A stretch of DNA of 13,621 nucleotides, from contig CAJTZD010000083.1 in assembly GCA_910584235.1 (NCBI GenBank), forward strand, positions 1-13,621, in the 5' to 3' direction. Each line of letters opens with the position of its first letter. Positions within the stretch are counted from its first letter, which is position 1. The DNA is from an uncultured Acetatifactor sp. Lineage in GTDB: Bacteria; Bacillota; Clostridia; Lachnospirales; Lachnospiraceae. This document shows, piece after piece, positions 1 to 6,451 of the stretch. The position numbers were made by a program, and so were the translations under genes. A model generated the notes under the pieces. The model had not been told where the DNA came from. It saw only the letters and a list, made by a program, of their open reading frames with translations, and did no database searches.

Positions 1-488
1 TTCACTTCGTCTTCAACAATTTTCAATAAGTAGTCTTTTGCCTGTTCAGAGGTCAGTCCGGAAATTCGTTCCAGTTCCTGCAGCCGCTGCTCGTTCAATT
101 TAGAGACCTCTACCTTGATTTTGTTCAAGGCCTCTTCCTTGGCCGTCAGATTAGTCTCTCGCCGTTCGAGGGCCTCGGTCTTCTTGTCAATGTTCTCTTC
201 TTTCTGCTGAATCCTGCGCTCCGAGCGCTGTACTTCCGCCCTGCGTTCCTTGATTTCCTTGTCCAGCTCATTCTTGGTGCGAATGGACTCTTCCTTTACC
301 TCAAGGAGCGATTCACGTTTCTTGGACTCTGCAGTCTTGAGAGCTTCATCGATGATTTCCCTGGCCTGATCCTGTGCGTTACCGATGGTCGCTTCCGTCG
401 TCTTCTTGTAATGATTCAAGACGAAGAATGCAGTCACCACGGCTGTCACCGGCACAGTGATCACAATCGCGATAATAATCCCAAACAT
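1..488 (-). CDS. rny: Ribonuclease Y, N-terminal part (runs off the left edge)
   Basis: RNase Y is the membrane-anchored endoribonuclease that starts mRNA decay in many Firmicutes. Only about 162 of the usual ~520 residues lie in the window. The visible part starts MFGIIIAIVITVPV, one hydrophobic membrane anchor (about residues 2-23), followed by a long charged coiled coil (about 27-140) rich in E, K, R and Q, with the family-typical stretch ERISGLTSEQAKDYL near residues 142-156. The KH and HD catalytic domains would lie beyond position 1. The ATG at 486-488 was chosen because AGGAGG sits at 499-504, 10 nt upstream, and the anchor follows directly. It lies downstream of recA-recX, as commonly seen in Clostridia, but has its own promoter. 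Identification rests on recognition of the anchor plus coiled-coil and the context; confidence is high. Confidence 0.93.
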   Translation of the reverse strand, partial: MFGIIIAIVITVPVTAVVTAFFVLNHYKKTTEATIGNAQDQAREIIDEALKTAESKKRESLLEVKEESIRTKNELDKEIKERRAEVQRSERRIQQKEENIDKKTEALERRETNLTAKEEALNKIKVEVSKLNEQRLQELERISGLTSEQAKDYLLKIVEDEV

Positions 489-491
489 TAC

Positions 492-504
492 AGGAGCACC
501 TCCT
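492..504 (-). promoter_or_regulatory. Hairpin over the rny ribosome binding site
   Basis: A perfect inverted repeat, AGGAG-GTG-CTCCT on the minus strand, includes five of the six bases of the rny Shine-Dalgarno sequence AGGAGG (499-504). If it folds in the mRNA, the ribosome binding site would be paired. The stem is only 5 bp with a 3-nt loop, so it may be weak. A regulatory role is inference. Confidence 0.45.
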
Positions 505-560
505 ATTCCGTTTTCATTGTACATTTCAGTCTCAGGGCGTCGCCACTGCCCCGGGGCTTT

Positions 561-585
561 TAGAATGTATATGTACAACATTCTA
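561..585. repeat. Inverted repeat in the rny leader
   Basis: TAGAATGT (561-568) and ACATTCTA (578-585) are a perfect 8-bp inverted repeat around a 9-nt centre. It lies about 17-41 nt into the predicted rny transcript. It could be an operator for a dimeric regulator or an RNA hairpin. A GC-only palindrome, GCCCCGGGGC (548-557), lies just downstream in the same leader. Confidence 0.55.
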
Positions 586-608
586 ACAAGCAATTTGCAA
601 CAAACTTA

Positions 609-637
609 ATTCTAACCGCAAATGAAGCTAATGTCAA
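609..637 (-). promoter_or_regulatory. Sigma-A-type promoter of rny
   Basis: On the minus strand TTGACA (632-637) is followed after exactly 17 nt by TAGAAT (609-614), matching the consensus in 11 of 12 positions. Transcription would start near 602, giving a leader of about 114 nt before the rny ATG. So rny need not depend on read-through from recA-recX. No clear terminator was seen between recX (stop at 726-728) and this promoter. Confidence 0.8.
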
Positions 638-725
638 GCATAAGTATACATATTTTCAAAAGATTATCCTGGAATTCTGGAAATTTCTTGTAGCATTTGC
701 ACAAATTCAAGGCGCTGTCACGTTT

Positions 726-1358
726 TCAGTCCTCCGCAAAAGGCAGTCCCGCCCGGTGCAGGGCTTTACACACCTGTTCTGCCTGAAAGCCTTTCCGCAT
801 GAGGTATCCGTACATTCTCCGCCACTCTTTGGGCGATGCCGCTTCGCGGTCAAATCCCTTTTTTCTCAAAAGAGAGTCGATCATGTCCTGTTCGTCCTGG
901 CTTCCGCCCTCCGCTTCCCACTCGTCCCAGGCCCTCTCCAGAACGTCCCTGTCAATTCCCCTGCCGGCAAGATCCTGCTCTATCCGCCTGCGGCTTCTGT
1001 CCTGTACATGGTTTCGGATAAAGTTCACGGCATAGCGGCAATCGTCCGTATAGTGGAAGCTCTCCACATATTCCAGGGCCTTTGCTATGATATGCTCCGG
1101 ATAACCGCCCTCTTTCAGCTTGTCGTGAAGCTGCTTCCTTGTATAGTCCCGGTTCTTTAACAGATTCATGGCCCGCAGCTTCGCACGCTTGGGCAGAAGC
1201 TCTTCCATTATAGCGCACAGGGCGTCCTCTTCTATCTCCTCATCCTGGCGGATGTGGAATCTGCGCAGTTCGCTTTTATACAATACGAAAACGGATTCAT
1301 CGTCCGTGGTCACCCTCACCCGGGATTTGGATATCTCCGTCATCTGCGTTACTCTCAT
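726..1358 (-). CDS. recX: Regulatory protein RecX
   Basis: RecX binds RecA and limits or modulates its filaments on DNA. The 210-residue product has the usual RecX make-up: an N-terminal region, then repeated three-helix units with the pattern A-x-N-L-L-K-x-R-x-Y-T-x-K-Q-L-x-x-K-L (about residues 63-82), then Y-x-x-D-x-x-Y-A (about 103-110) and further R-rich repeats such as RSRRRIEQDLAGRGI. The ATG at 1356-1358 is 15 nt after the recA stop, with GGGGGTG about 6 nt upstream; a second in-frame Met at codon 6 is possible but has a poorer binding site. Co-transcription with recA under SOS control is inferred from spacing. Identity is based on motifs and position directly after recA. Confidence 0.93.
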   Translation of the reverse strand: MRVTQMTEISKSRVRVTTDDESVFVLYKSELRRFHIRQDEEIEEDALCAIMEELLPKRAKLRAMNLLKNRDYTRKQLHDKLKEGGYPEHIIAKALEYVESFHYTDDCRYAVNFIRNHVQDRSRRRIEQDLAGRGIDRDVLERAWDEWEAEGGSQDEQDMIDSLLRKKGFDREAASPKEWRRMYGYLMRKGFQAEQVCKALHRAGLPFAED

Positions 1359-1373
1359 GGATACACCCCCAAA

Positions 1374-2558
1374 TTATGAGAGGGACGTGTCTGCCGCTTT
1401 CTCCTCGGCCAGGGCCGTCTCGGCTTTTGCTGCCTCGGCCTTGGCTGCCGCGGAGGCTTTACTGCCGGCACGGCCTCCTGCCTTGGTCTCCGCCTTTACG
1501 TCTGCGCCGCTTCCGGCCTTGCCGGCGTTCTTGTCCTCAGCCGCCCCTTCCGGGGCCGCCTCTCCTCCAAAGCCGTAGTGCGCGCGCACCTTGTCCTCAA
1601 TGACCTTGCAGACCTCCGGATTGTCCCTTAAGTACTGTTTCGCGTTCTCCCTGCCCTGGCCGATCTTATTTCCGTCATAGGCATACCATGCGCCGGACTT
1701 CACTATTATATTCAGCCCCGCCGCCAGATCCAGGATATCCCCCTCTTTGGAAATCCCTTTTCCGAACATGATATCGAACTCCGCCTCCTTGAAAGGAGGT
1801 GCCACCTTATTCTTCACTACCTTGACCCTGGTATGGTTGCCGATCACCTCGCCGCCCTGCTTCAGGGCCTCCACACGGCGCACATCCATACGGACGGAGG
1901 CGTAGAACTTCAGCGCCCGACCGCCGGTAGTGGTCTCGGGATTGCCGAACATAACGCCGATCTTCTCACGCAGCTGGTTGATAAATACCACCGAGCAGTT
2001 GGACTTGCTGATGACAGAGGTAAGCTTGCGCAGCGCCTGGGACATGAGTCTCGCCTGCAGGCCCACATGGCTCTCGCCCATGTCGCCGTCGATCTCAGAC
2101 TTGGGCACCAGCGCTGCCACGGAGTCCACTACCACGATATCAATGGCTCCGGAGCGCACCATGGTCTCCGCGATCTCCAGGGCCTGCTCTCCGTTGTCAG
2201 GCTGGGATATATAGAGGTTATCGATGTCTACGCCGATATTCTTTGCATATACGGGATCCAGGGCATGCTCCGCGTCAATGAAGCCTGCGATGCCGCCCAT
2301 TTTTTGTACCTCCGCGATCATATGCAGGGTAACTGTGGTCTTACCGCTGGACTCCGGCCCGTATATCTCTATGATTCTTCCCTTGGGAATCCCTCCAAGT
2401 CCAAGTGCTATGTCAAGACTTAAGGAGCCTGTGGGGACGGTCTCCACATTCATCCGGGAGGAAGGGTCGCCCAGCTTCATCACCGCGCCCTTGCCGAACT
2501 GCTTCTCAATCTGGCCAATGGCCGCATCCAATGCTTTTAATTTCTCTTCTCTTTCCAT
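1374..2558 (-). CDS. recA: Recombinase RecA, with long Ala/Lys/Glu-rich tail
   Basis: RecA forms filaments on single-stranded DNA, carries out strand exchange and triggers LexA self-cleavage. Visible motifs: Walker A GPESSGKT (residues 67-74), the MAW-like FIDAEHALDP (93-102), Walker B IVVVDS (141-146), and the L2 loop GNPETTTGGRALKFYAS (205-221). The core ends about residue 333. The product is 394 residues against about 345-355 in many bacteria; the surplus is a low-complexity tail (about 333-394) that is roughly one third alanine with regularly spaced K and E and almost balanced charge. The start at 2556-2558 has AAGGAGA at 2565-2571. Two LexA boxes lie upstream. It is separated from cinA by a terminator and about 340 nt, so unlike some Firmicutes it is not obviously in a cinA-recA operon. 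Confidence 0.98.
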   Translation of the reverse strand: MEREEKLKALDAAIGQIEKQFGKGAVMKLGDPSSRMNVETVPTGSLSLDIALGLGGIPKGRIIEIYGPESSGKTTVTLHMIAEVQKMGGIAGFIDAEHALDPVYAKNIGVDIDNLYISQPDNGEQALEIAETMVRSGAIDIVVVDSVAALVPKSEIDGDMGESHVGLQARLMSQALRKLTSVISKSNCSVVFINQLREKIGVMFGNPETTTGGRALKFYASVRMDVRRVEALKQGGEVIGNHTRVKVVKNKVAPPFKEAEFDIMFGKGISKEGDILDLAAGLNIIVKSGAWYAYDGNKIGQGRENAKQYLRDNPEVCKVIEDKVRAHYGFGGEAAPEGAAEDKNAGKAGSGADVKAETKAGGRAGSKASAAAKAEAAKAETALAEEKAADTSLS

Positions 2559-2578
2559 CTGGAATCTCCTTTTTCACA

Positions 2579-2592
2579 AGAACAAATGTTCT
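2579..2592. promoter_or_regulatory. LexA (DinR) box 2, downstream of the recA promoter
   Basis: AGAACAAATGTTCT is a perfect palindrome containing GAAC-N4-GTTC, the Gram-positive LexA site. It sits about 5-18 nt past the predicted start of the recA transcript and upstream of the ribosome binding site. A further GAAC half-site lies at 2598-2601 on the minus strand. Binding is inferred from the established DinR/LexA consensus. Confidence 0.8.
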
Positions 2593-2603
2593 TACCTGTT
2601 CTT

Positions 2604-2632
2604 AGGATAAAACATCCGTTCGCATTTGTCAA
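2604..2632 (-). promoter_or_regulatory. SOS promoter of recA
   Basis: TTGACA (2627-2632) and TATCCT (2604-2609) on the minus strand are separated by exactly 17 nt. The start would be near 2597, about 39 nt before the recA ATG. The spacer is almost wholly filled by a LexA box, which fits repression by blocking RNA polymerase. The -10 element is imperfect (4 of 6), as is common for tightly regulated promoters. Confidence 0.85.
2609..2622. promoter_or_regulatory. LexA (DinR) box 1, inside the recA promoter spacer
   Basis: On the minus strand CGAACGGATGTTTT matches the Bacillus/Clostridium DinR consensus CGAAC-RNRY-GTTYC at all but the last position. It lies between the -35 and -10 elements of recA, touching the -10. 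The consensus is from established knowledge of Firmicute LexA; the match is read directly. Confidence 0.87.
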
Positions 2633-2658
2633 CTACATTTTACCTTATTTTAAGTACC

Positions 2659-2679
2659 TTAAAACTCCCTCAAAGGCAT
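2659..2679 (-). CDS. Possible six-codon leader peptide upstream of recA (MPLREF)
   Basis: The frame reads M-P-L-R-E-F-stop, with ATG at 2677-2679 and TAA at 2659-2661. A textbook ribosome binding site, AGGAGG (2685-2690), stands 5 nt before the ATG, and a promoter about 100 nt upstream points the same way. The TAA lies within an AT-rich inverted repeat just before the recA SOS promoter. It may be a true leader, a chance frame, or the remains of a lost gene. Nothing in the six residues suggests a function. Confidence 0.3.
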   Translation of the reverse strand: MPLREF

Positions 2680-2785
2680 CCCACCCTCCTGTCTGGAAAA
2701 TTCTCTCTGAAACGTATGGCGAAACCGCCGGAATCCAAGAATGATACAAGCATACGAAACATCAGATATTAAATCAGACAAGAAT

Positions 2786-2814
2786 ATCATACCACAGACA
2801 GCCCCGGGTGGCAA
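2786..2814 (-). promoter_or_regulatory. Second, upstream promoter pointing toward recA
   Basis: On the minus strand TTGCCA (2809-2814) and TATGAT (2786-2791) are 17 nt apart, 5 of 6 matches each, and TGG directly before the -10 makes an extended -10. The start would be near 2779, about 220 nt before the recA ATG. No terminator was seen between it and recA, so a longer recA transcript, or a small RNA, is possible. Confidence 0.6.
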
Positions 2815-2890
2815 CCCGAAATCGGCCCTATGCAAAAAAAGGTGCAGAAAAATCACGAAAGTATCACCCGGAGAGCAACGCTTCCCAAAG

Positions 2891-2918
2891 AAAAAAAGGA
2901 GTTCAGGACTCCTTTTTT
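2891..2918 (-). terminator. Rho-independent terminator overlapping the cinA stop codon
   Basis: On the minus strand AAAAAAGGAGT, loop CCTGA, ACTCCTTTTTT forms an 11-bp stem, with seven T in a row ending at 2891. The cinA stop codon TGA (2903-2905) lies in the loop, so the last three sense codons (K, E, S region) form one arm. It ends the yicC-cinA operon before recA. The symmetry means it could also act on plus-strand transcripts, though no plus-strand gene is there. Confidence 0.87.
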
Positions 2919-4174
2919 CCAAATGTCACCTTGCTGAAGTATTCCAGCACACAGCTGCGGGTCAGCGTCAGGGCCGAGGACACTGCGGATTCCCGTATTT
3001 TTCCCCTGTTTCCGGAAAACTGACATTTCTTCACGGTGGTCTTGCCTTTCACATAGCAGGCAATGTACACCAGCCCCACCGGCTTCTCGGACGTCCCTCC
3101 GTCCGGTCCGGCAATGCCCGTGATCGCCACCGCAACGTCTGCCTTGCATTCCAGGGCCGCTCCTTTTGCCATCTCCTCGGCTGTCTTCTCGCTTACGGCG
3201 CCGTGCTTCTGGAGAGTGCTCTTCTTCACGCCCAGGAAACGCCTCTTGGCCTTGTTGGAATAAGTTACCATGCCGAATTTATATACTTCCGATATGCCCG
3301 GCACATTCACCAGTCTGGCAGAGAGCAGTCCGCCCGTACAGGACTCTGCGCAGGTGATGGTCAGACCGTTGGCCAAAAGCAGGTCCGCAACGGATTTCTC
3401 CAGCGTCACCGACTCGTCGGTGGTATACACATGATTGCCGAATCTGGCCTTCAGCTCTTTTACCATGGGCTTGATCAGCTTCCCGGCGCTCTTCTTGTCC
3501 TCCGCTCCCGCCGTGACCCGGATATGCACCTCTCCGGTCTTGGCATAGGTGGCGATGGTGGGATTGGTCTGGGTGTCGATCAGATCCTTTACCATGGTCT
3601 CCGCCTTGCTCTCCCCCACGCCGCAGATTTTTACGGTGGTGGAACAGATGACCTGGGAATTCAGGGACGCCAGATAAGGCGCCACACTCTCTTCGAACAT
3701 AGGATAGAGCTCGTTAGGCGGACCGGGAAGCAGGATCACCCTTGCCCTGTCCGTCTCTATGATGACCCCCGGCGCGGTGCCGTTGTGATTCTCCATGACA
3801 ATGGCACCCTCTGGCAGCATGGCCTGCTTCCAGTTATTGTCCGTGGGCTCTATGCCCCTCCCTGCAAAATATTTCTCAATGGCCCGCTTACTGGGCTCAT
3901 GCAGATACAGCTGCCTGCCGCAGACCTTGGCCGCCGTCTCCTTGGTCAGATCATCCTCCGTAGGCCCAAGCCCTCCGGACAAAATCACAATGTCGGAACG
4001 CCCCACCGCTGTCTCCAGCACCTGGGAAAGCCTTTCCTCATTGTCTCCCACCACTGTCTGAAAATAGCAGGAAAGCCCCAGTCCGGCGCACTTCTCCGAC
4101 AGATACGCCGCATTGGTGTTCACGATATTTCCCAGTAAAATCTCCGTACCTACGCAAATCAGTTCTACATTCAT
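2903..4174 (-). CDS. cinA: CinA family protein (MoaB-like domain plus nicotinamide-nucleotide amidase domain)
   Basis: Full-length two-domain CinA of 423 residues. Residues 1 to about 170 form the MoaB/molybdopterin-binding-like (COG1058) domain with the signature SGGLGPTEDD (66-75) and LLPGPPNEL (148-156). Residues about 255-415 form the PncC amidase domain, with AESCTGG (276-282) and TGIAGPDGG (352-360), which in characterised members turns NMN into nicotinate mononucleotide; the N-terminal domain acts as an ADP-ribose or NAD-like pyrophosphatase in some members. The start at 4172-4174 has GGAGGAG at 4180-4186. It is 27 nt after pgsA and is the last gene of the operon, its stop codon lying inside the terminator. 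The name comes from competence-inducible genes in Streptococcus; competence is not implied here. Confidence 0.95.
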   Translation of the reverse strand: MNVELICVGTEILLGNIVNTNAAYLSEKCAGLGLSCYFQTVVGDNEERLSQVLETAVGRSDIVILSGGLGPTEDDLTKETAAKVCGRQLYLHEPSKRAIEKYFAGRGIEPTDNNWKQAMLPEGAIVMENHNGTAPGVIIETDRARVILLPGPPNELYPMFEESVAPYLASLNSQVICSTTVKICGVGESKAETMVKDLIDTQTNPTIATYAKTGEVHIRVTAGAEDKKSAGKLIKPMVKELKARFGNHVYTTDESVTLEKSVADLLLANGLTITCAESCTGGLLSARLVNVPGISEVYKFGMVTYSNKAKRRFLGVKKSTLQKHGAVSEKTAEEMAKGAALECKADVAVAITGIAGPDGGTSEKPVGLVYIACYVKGKTTVKKCQFSGNRGKIRESAVSSALTLTRSCVLEYFSKVTFGKKES

Positions 4175-4201
4175 CTATTCTCCTCCATGCCTGCCGTGAT
4201 C

Positions 4202-4783
4202 CTATTTTGTATCCCGCATAACGTCCTTATTCTTCATCAGATAATCCACCAGGGACACCAGCGTCAGCGCCAGCGCAATCCACATAACAATGTCCGTCAC
4301 AAGCTGAAGCTGCGGAATATCCGCGATCATCAGGCACACCATCACCATCTGGAAAGTCGTCTTGAACTTCCCCCAGTAGCTGGCCGCAATGACGACTCCG
4401 TTATCCGCGGCTACCAGCCTGAACCCGCTGATAATGAACTCCCTACTGATGATGAGTATGACAATCCATGCCGGCACCCGCCTTAGCTCCACCAGCGCGA
4501 TCATGGCAGCGCTGACCAGCAGCTTATCCGCCAGAGGATCCATGAACTTACCGAAATTCGTCACCAGATTATATTTTCTGGCGATCTTGCCGTCTATCAA
4601 ATCCGTCAGGCTGGCAATGATAAAGATCGCCAGCGCAATATAGTCCACATATTCCGCAATTCCCCCGAAGAGCGCCCGATACCACCCCCAGCCGCCGCTC
4701 TGCCCCAATAAGAGAAGCACAAAAGGCACAATCAGAATAATGCGAAAGATCGTCAATTTGTTTGGCAGATTCATCTTTTTCAT
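4202..4783 (-). CDS. pgsA: CDP-diacylglycerol-glycerol-3-phosphate 3-phosphatidyltransferase
   Basis: PgsA makes phosphatidylglycerol phosphate from CDP-diacylglycerol and glycerol-3-phosphate, the committed step to phosphatidylglycerol and cardiolipin in the membrane. The 193-residue product has the CDP-alcohol phosphatidyltransferase signature with D61, D64, G65, A68, R69, G78, D82 and D86 in the order D-x2-D-G-x2-A-R-x8-G-x3-D-x3-D. Hydrophobic membrane segments occur around 9-27, 46-60, 87-113 and 140-180. The ATG at 4781-4783 has GGGAGG 5 nt upstream; Met4 is a less likely start. It follows rimO by 42 nt. That gap holds a small inverted repeat, GTCAC (4796-4800) and GTGAC (4810-4814). 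Family members with other head groups exist, but length, sequence and context favour PgsA. Confidence 0.93.
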   Translation of the reverse strand: MKKMNLPNKLTIFRIILIVPFVLLLLGQSGGWGWYRALFGGIAEYVDYIALAIFIIASLTDLIDGKIARKYNLVTNFGKFMDPLADKLLVSAAMIALVELRRVPAWIVILIISREFIISGFRLVAADNGVVIAASYWGKFKTTFQMVMVCLMIADIPQLQLVTDIVMWIALALTLVSLVDYLMKNKDVMRDTK

Positions 4784-4825
4784 ACTAACCTCCCTGTCAC
4801 CGTCAGGCAGTGACTCAAATCCACT

Positions 4826-6154
4826 TCATTCCGTGCATATTTCCGCGATCAGATCATATTCATTGAAATCCGTGACGCGGGCCCGGACGAAATCTCCGCT
4901 CATCAGTTCCCTGTCCGTGTGCAGGAACAGATAGCCGTCCACCTCCGGTGCGTCCCGGTACGTTCTGGTCACATACACATCCTCGTCCGCAACTTTCCCC
5001 TCCACCATCACGTCCAGCTCCCGCCCGATCATGGTCTCGGCTTTCTCAAAGGAAATGGCCTGCTGCAGCTCCATAAGCTCTTCCCGCCTTGCCTCCTTTA
5101 CCTCCTCCGGAATCTGATCCGGCAGCCCGGCAGCCACCGTATCCTCCTCCTGAGAATATGCGAACACGCCCAGCCTGTCGAATTCCATCTCATTCACAAA
5201 CCGGTACAGTTCCTCGAAGTCCTCCTGGGTCTCTCCGGGAAAGCCGCTGATCAGCGTAGTCCGCAGGCAGATATCGGGAATCTCCTCCCGCAGCATTCGG
5301 ATCTGGCGCCGCAATTGCTCCTCATTGGTCCGCCTGCCCATACGCCGGAGTATCTCATCCGAGGCATGCTGGATGGGGATGTCCAGGTAATGGCATATCT
5401 TCGGCTCCCGGGCCATCACACGGACCAGCTCCTGCGTGATCTCCTCCGGATAGCAGTATAATAACCGGATCCAGCGGATATCCGGAATGGCCGCCAGTTT
5501 TAAAAGCAGCTGGGGAAGACACTTTCTTCCATATAAATCCGCGCCGTAGAGGGTAGTCTCCTGGGCCACAAGGATCAGCTCCTTTACTCCGCTCTCCGCC
5601 AGCTTCTTGGCCTGGGCCACAAGGCTCTCCATAGGAATGCTCCGGTAATCGCCGCGTACCTTGGGGATAATGCAGTAGGTACAGCGCTTATCGCAGCCCT
5701 CGGCAATCTTCAGATAGGCATAATGCCCGCCGGTAGTCAATATTCTGTCCTTGCATGTGGCAGGAGGGGCATTCAGCTCCCTGTAATGGTTCCGCCCATG
5801 GCCTGAGAGCACTTCCTCCAGCACGTCCCCGATTTCCTCTATGGCCGCCGTGCCCACCAGCGCGTCCACCTGGGGGATCTCTTTTTGGATTTCCTCCTGA
5901 AAGCGCTGAGCCAGGCATCCCGTGGCAATCAGCGCTTTCAGCTTCCCCTCTTCCCGCAGCTCGGCCATTTCCAGCAGCGTATTGATACTCTCCTCCTTGG
6001 CGTCCCCGATAAAGCAGCAGGTATTGACGATGCATATGTCGGCTTTCTCTTCATCGTCCGTAAAGTCAAAGCCTTTTTTGCGCAAAATGCCCAGCATCAA
6101 TTCTGTATCGGCAAGATTCTTGTCACAGCCAAGGGATATAAATAAAATATCCAT
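4826..6154 (-). CDS. rimO: Ribosomal protein S12 methylthiotransferase RimO
   Basis: RimO is a radical-SAM enzyme with two iron-sulfur clusters that methylthiolates an aspartate of ribosomal protein S12. The 442 residues show the three-domain layout: an N-terminal UPF0004 domain with C10, C46 and C80 for the auxiliary cluster (LGCDKN, NTCCFIG, ATGCLAQ), the radical-SAM domain with C154-x3-C158-x2-C161 (GCDKRCTYCIIP), and a C-terminal TRAM domain (about 375-440). The start LGCDKN with D rather than Q at position 11 and the GCDKRCTYC motif favour RimO over the tRNA enzyme MiaB. The ATG at 6152-6154 has only a weak site (GAGG). It follows rpoZ by 66 nt with a hairpin between them. Confidence 0.94.
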   Translation of the reverse strand: MDILFISLGCDKNLADTELMLGILRKKGFDFTDDEEKADICIVNTCCFIGDAKEESINTLLEMAELREEGKLKALIATGCLAQRFQEEIQKEIPQVDALVGTAAIEEIGDVLEEVLSGHGRNHYRELNAPPATCKDRILTTGGHYAYLKIAEGCDKRCTYCIIPKVRGDYRSIPMESLVAQAKKLAESGVKELILVAQETTLYGADLYGRKCLPQLLLKLAAIPDIRWIRLLYCYPEEITQELVRVMAREPKICHYLDIPIQHASDEILRRMGRRTNEEQLRRQIRMLREEIPDICLRTTLISGFPGETQEDFEELYRFVNEMEFDRLGVFAYSQEEDTVAAGLPDQIPEEVKEARREELMELQQAISFEKAETMIGRELDVMVEGKVADEDVYVTRTYRDAPEVDGYLFLHTDRELMSGDFVRARVTDFNEYDLIAEICTE

Positions 6155-6188
6155 AAAAACCTCACATATATGGGATTGTCTATGAAAA

Positions 6189-6210
6189 TAGCTGGCAAAA
6201 CTACCAGCTA
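6189..6210 (-). terminator. Possible weak terminator or attenuating hairpin between rpoZ and rimO
   Basis: TAGCTGG (6204-6210 read on the minus strand) and CCAGCTA (6189-6195) form a 7-bp stem with an 8-nt loop, followed by TTTTC. The T-run is short, so it may only partly reduce transcription into rimO, pgsA and cinA, or protect the upstream mRNA end. It is the only gap over 45 nt inside the operon. Confidence 0.45.
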
Positions 6211-6220
6211 CCTCCCCGTC

Positions 6221-6451
6221 TTATTCGCTGCCCAGTATCTTGATCTTGCCCTGATTGAGCTCCTCCACAGCCACGGACAGCGGCTTTTTATCCTTGCTGT
6301 TCACCATGGCCTCCTCGCCGGCAATTAGCTGTCTGGCTCTCTTGGACGTGGCCATGACAATGGAATAGCGGCTGCTTACCACAGGGGCCTCGCCCTGCTC
6401 TACCTCTTTGTTCACTACTTTCATCAAATCTGAATAGGATGGATGTAACAT
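6221..6451 (-). CDS. rpoZ: RNA polymerase omega subunit
   Basis: Omega helps assemble and stabilise RNA polymerase by clamping the beta-prime subunit. The 76-residue product has the clostridial omega pattern: M-L-H-P-S-Y-S-D-L at the N-terminus, SSRYSIVMATSKRARQL (26-42) as the conserved core, and KPLSVAVEEL (56-65) near the end. The ATG (6449-6451) overlaps the gmk stop as TAATG, so translation is probably coupled. The gmk-rpoZ pair is highly conserved in Firmicutes. Confidence 0.95.
   Translation of the reverse strand: MLHPSYSDLMKVVNKEVEQGEAPVVSSRYSIVMATSKRARQLIAGEEAMVNSKDKKPLSVAVEELNQGKIKILGSE

Larger units (their letters stand above)
2633..2890. other. Gene-poor stretch upstream of recA
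   Basis: Together with the recA leader this makes about 340 nt without a recognisable gene. It holds a second recA-directed promoter (2786-2814), a six-codon open frame with a strong ribosome binding site (2659-2690), an AT-rich inverted repeat TTTTAAG-TAC-CTTAAAA (about 2648-2664) and a short GC hairpin CGGGT-GGCA-ACCCG (2805-2818) overlapping the -35 of that promoter. No known riboswitch or RNA fold was recognised. Confidence 0.5.

Noticed and set aside
548..557. GCCCCGGGGC followed by TTTTA on the plus strand as a terminator
   Set aside because: A 10-bp palindrome leaves no proper loop, the T-run is short, and there is no plus-strand gene ahead of it.
2805..2818. CGGGT-GGCA-ACCCG as a riboswitch or terminator element
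   Set aside because: It is an isolated 5-bp stem overlapping the -35 element of the upstream promoter, without a T-run or any conserved riboswitch core.
2659..2922. An 87-codon minus-strand open frame from inside the cinA end to upstream of recA
   Set aside because: It begins inside cinA, crosses the terminator and a promoter, and shows no family motif. Only its last six codons have a ribosome binding site and are reported separately.
2741..4138. A 465-codon plus-strand open frame
   Set aside because: It lies opposite cinA, which has full-length family motifs. The plus-strand translation is rich in H, R, G and L with no recognisable domain, and has no good ribosome binding site. It is an antisense shadow.
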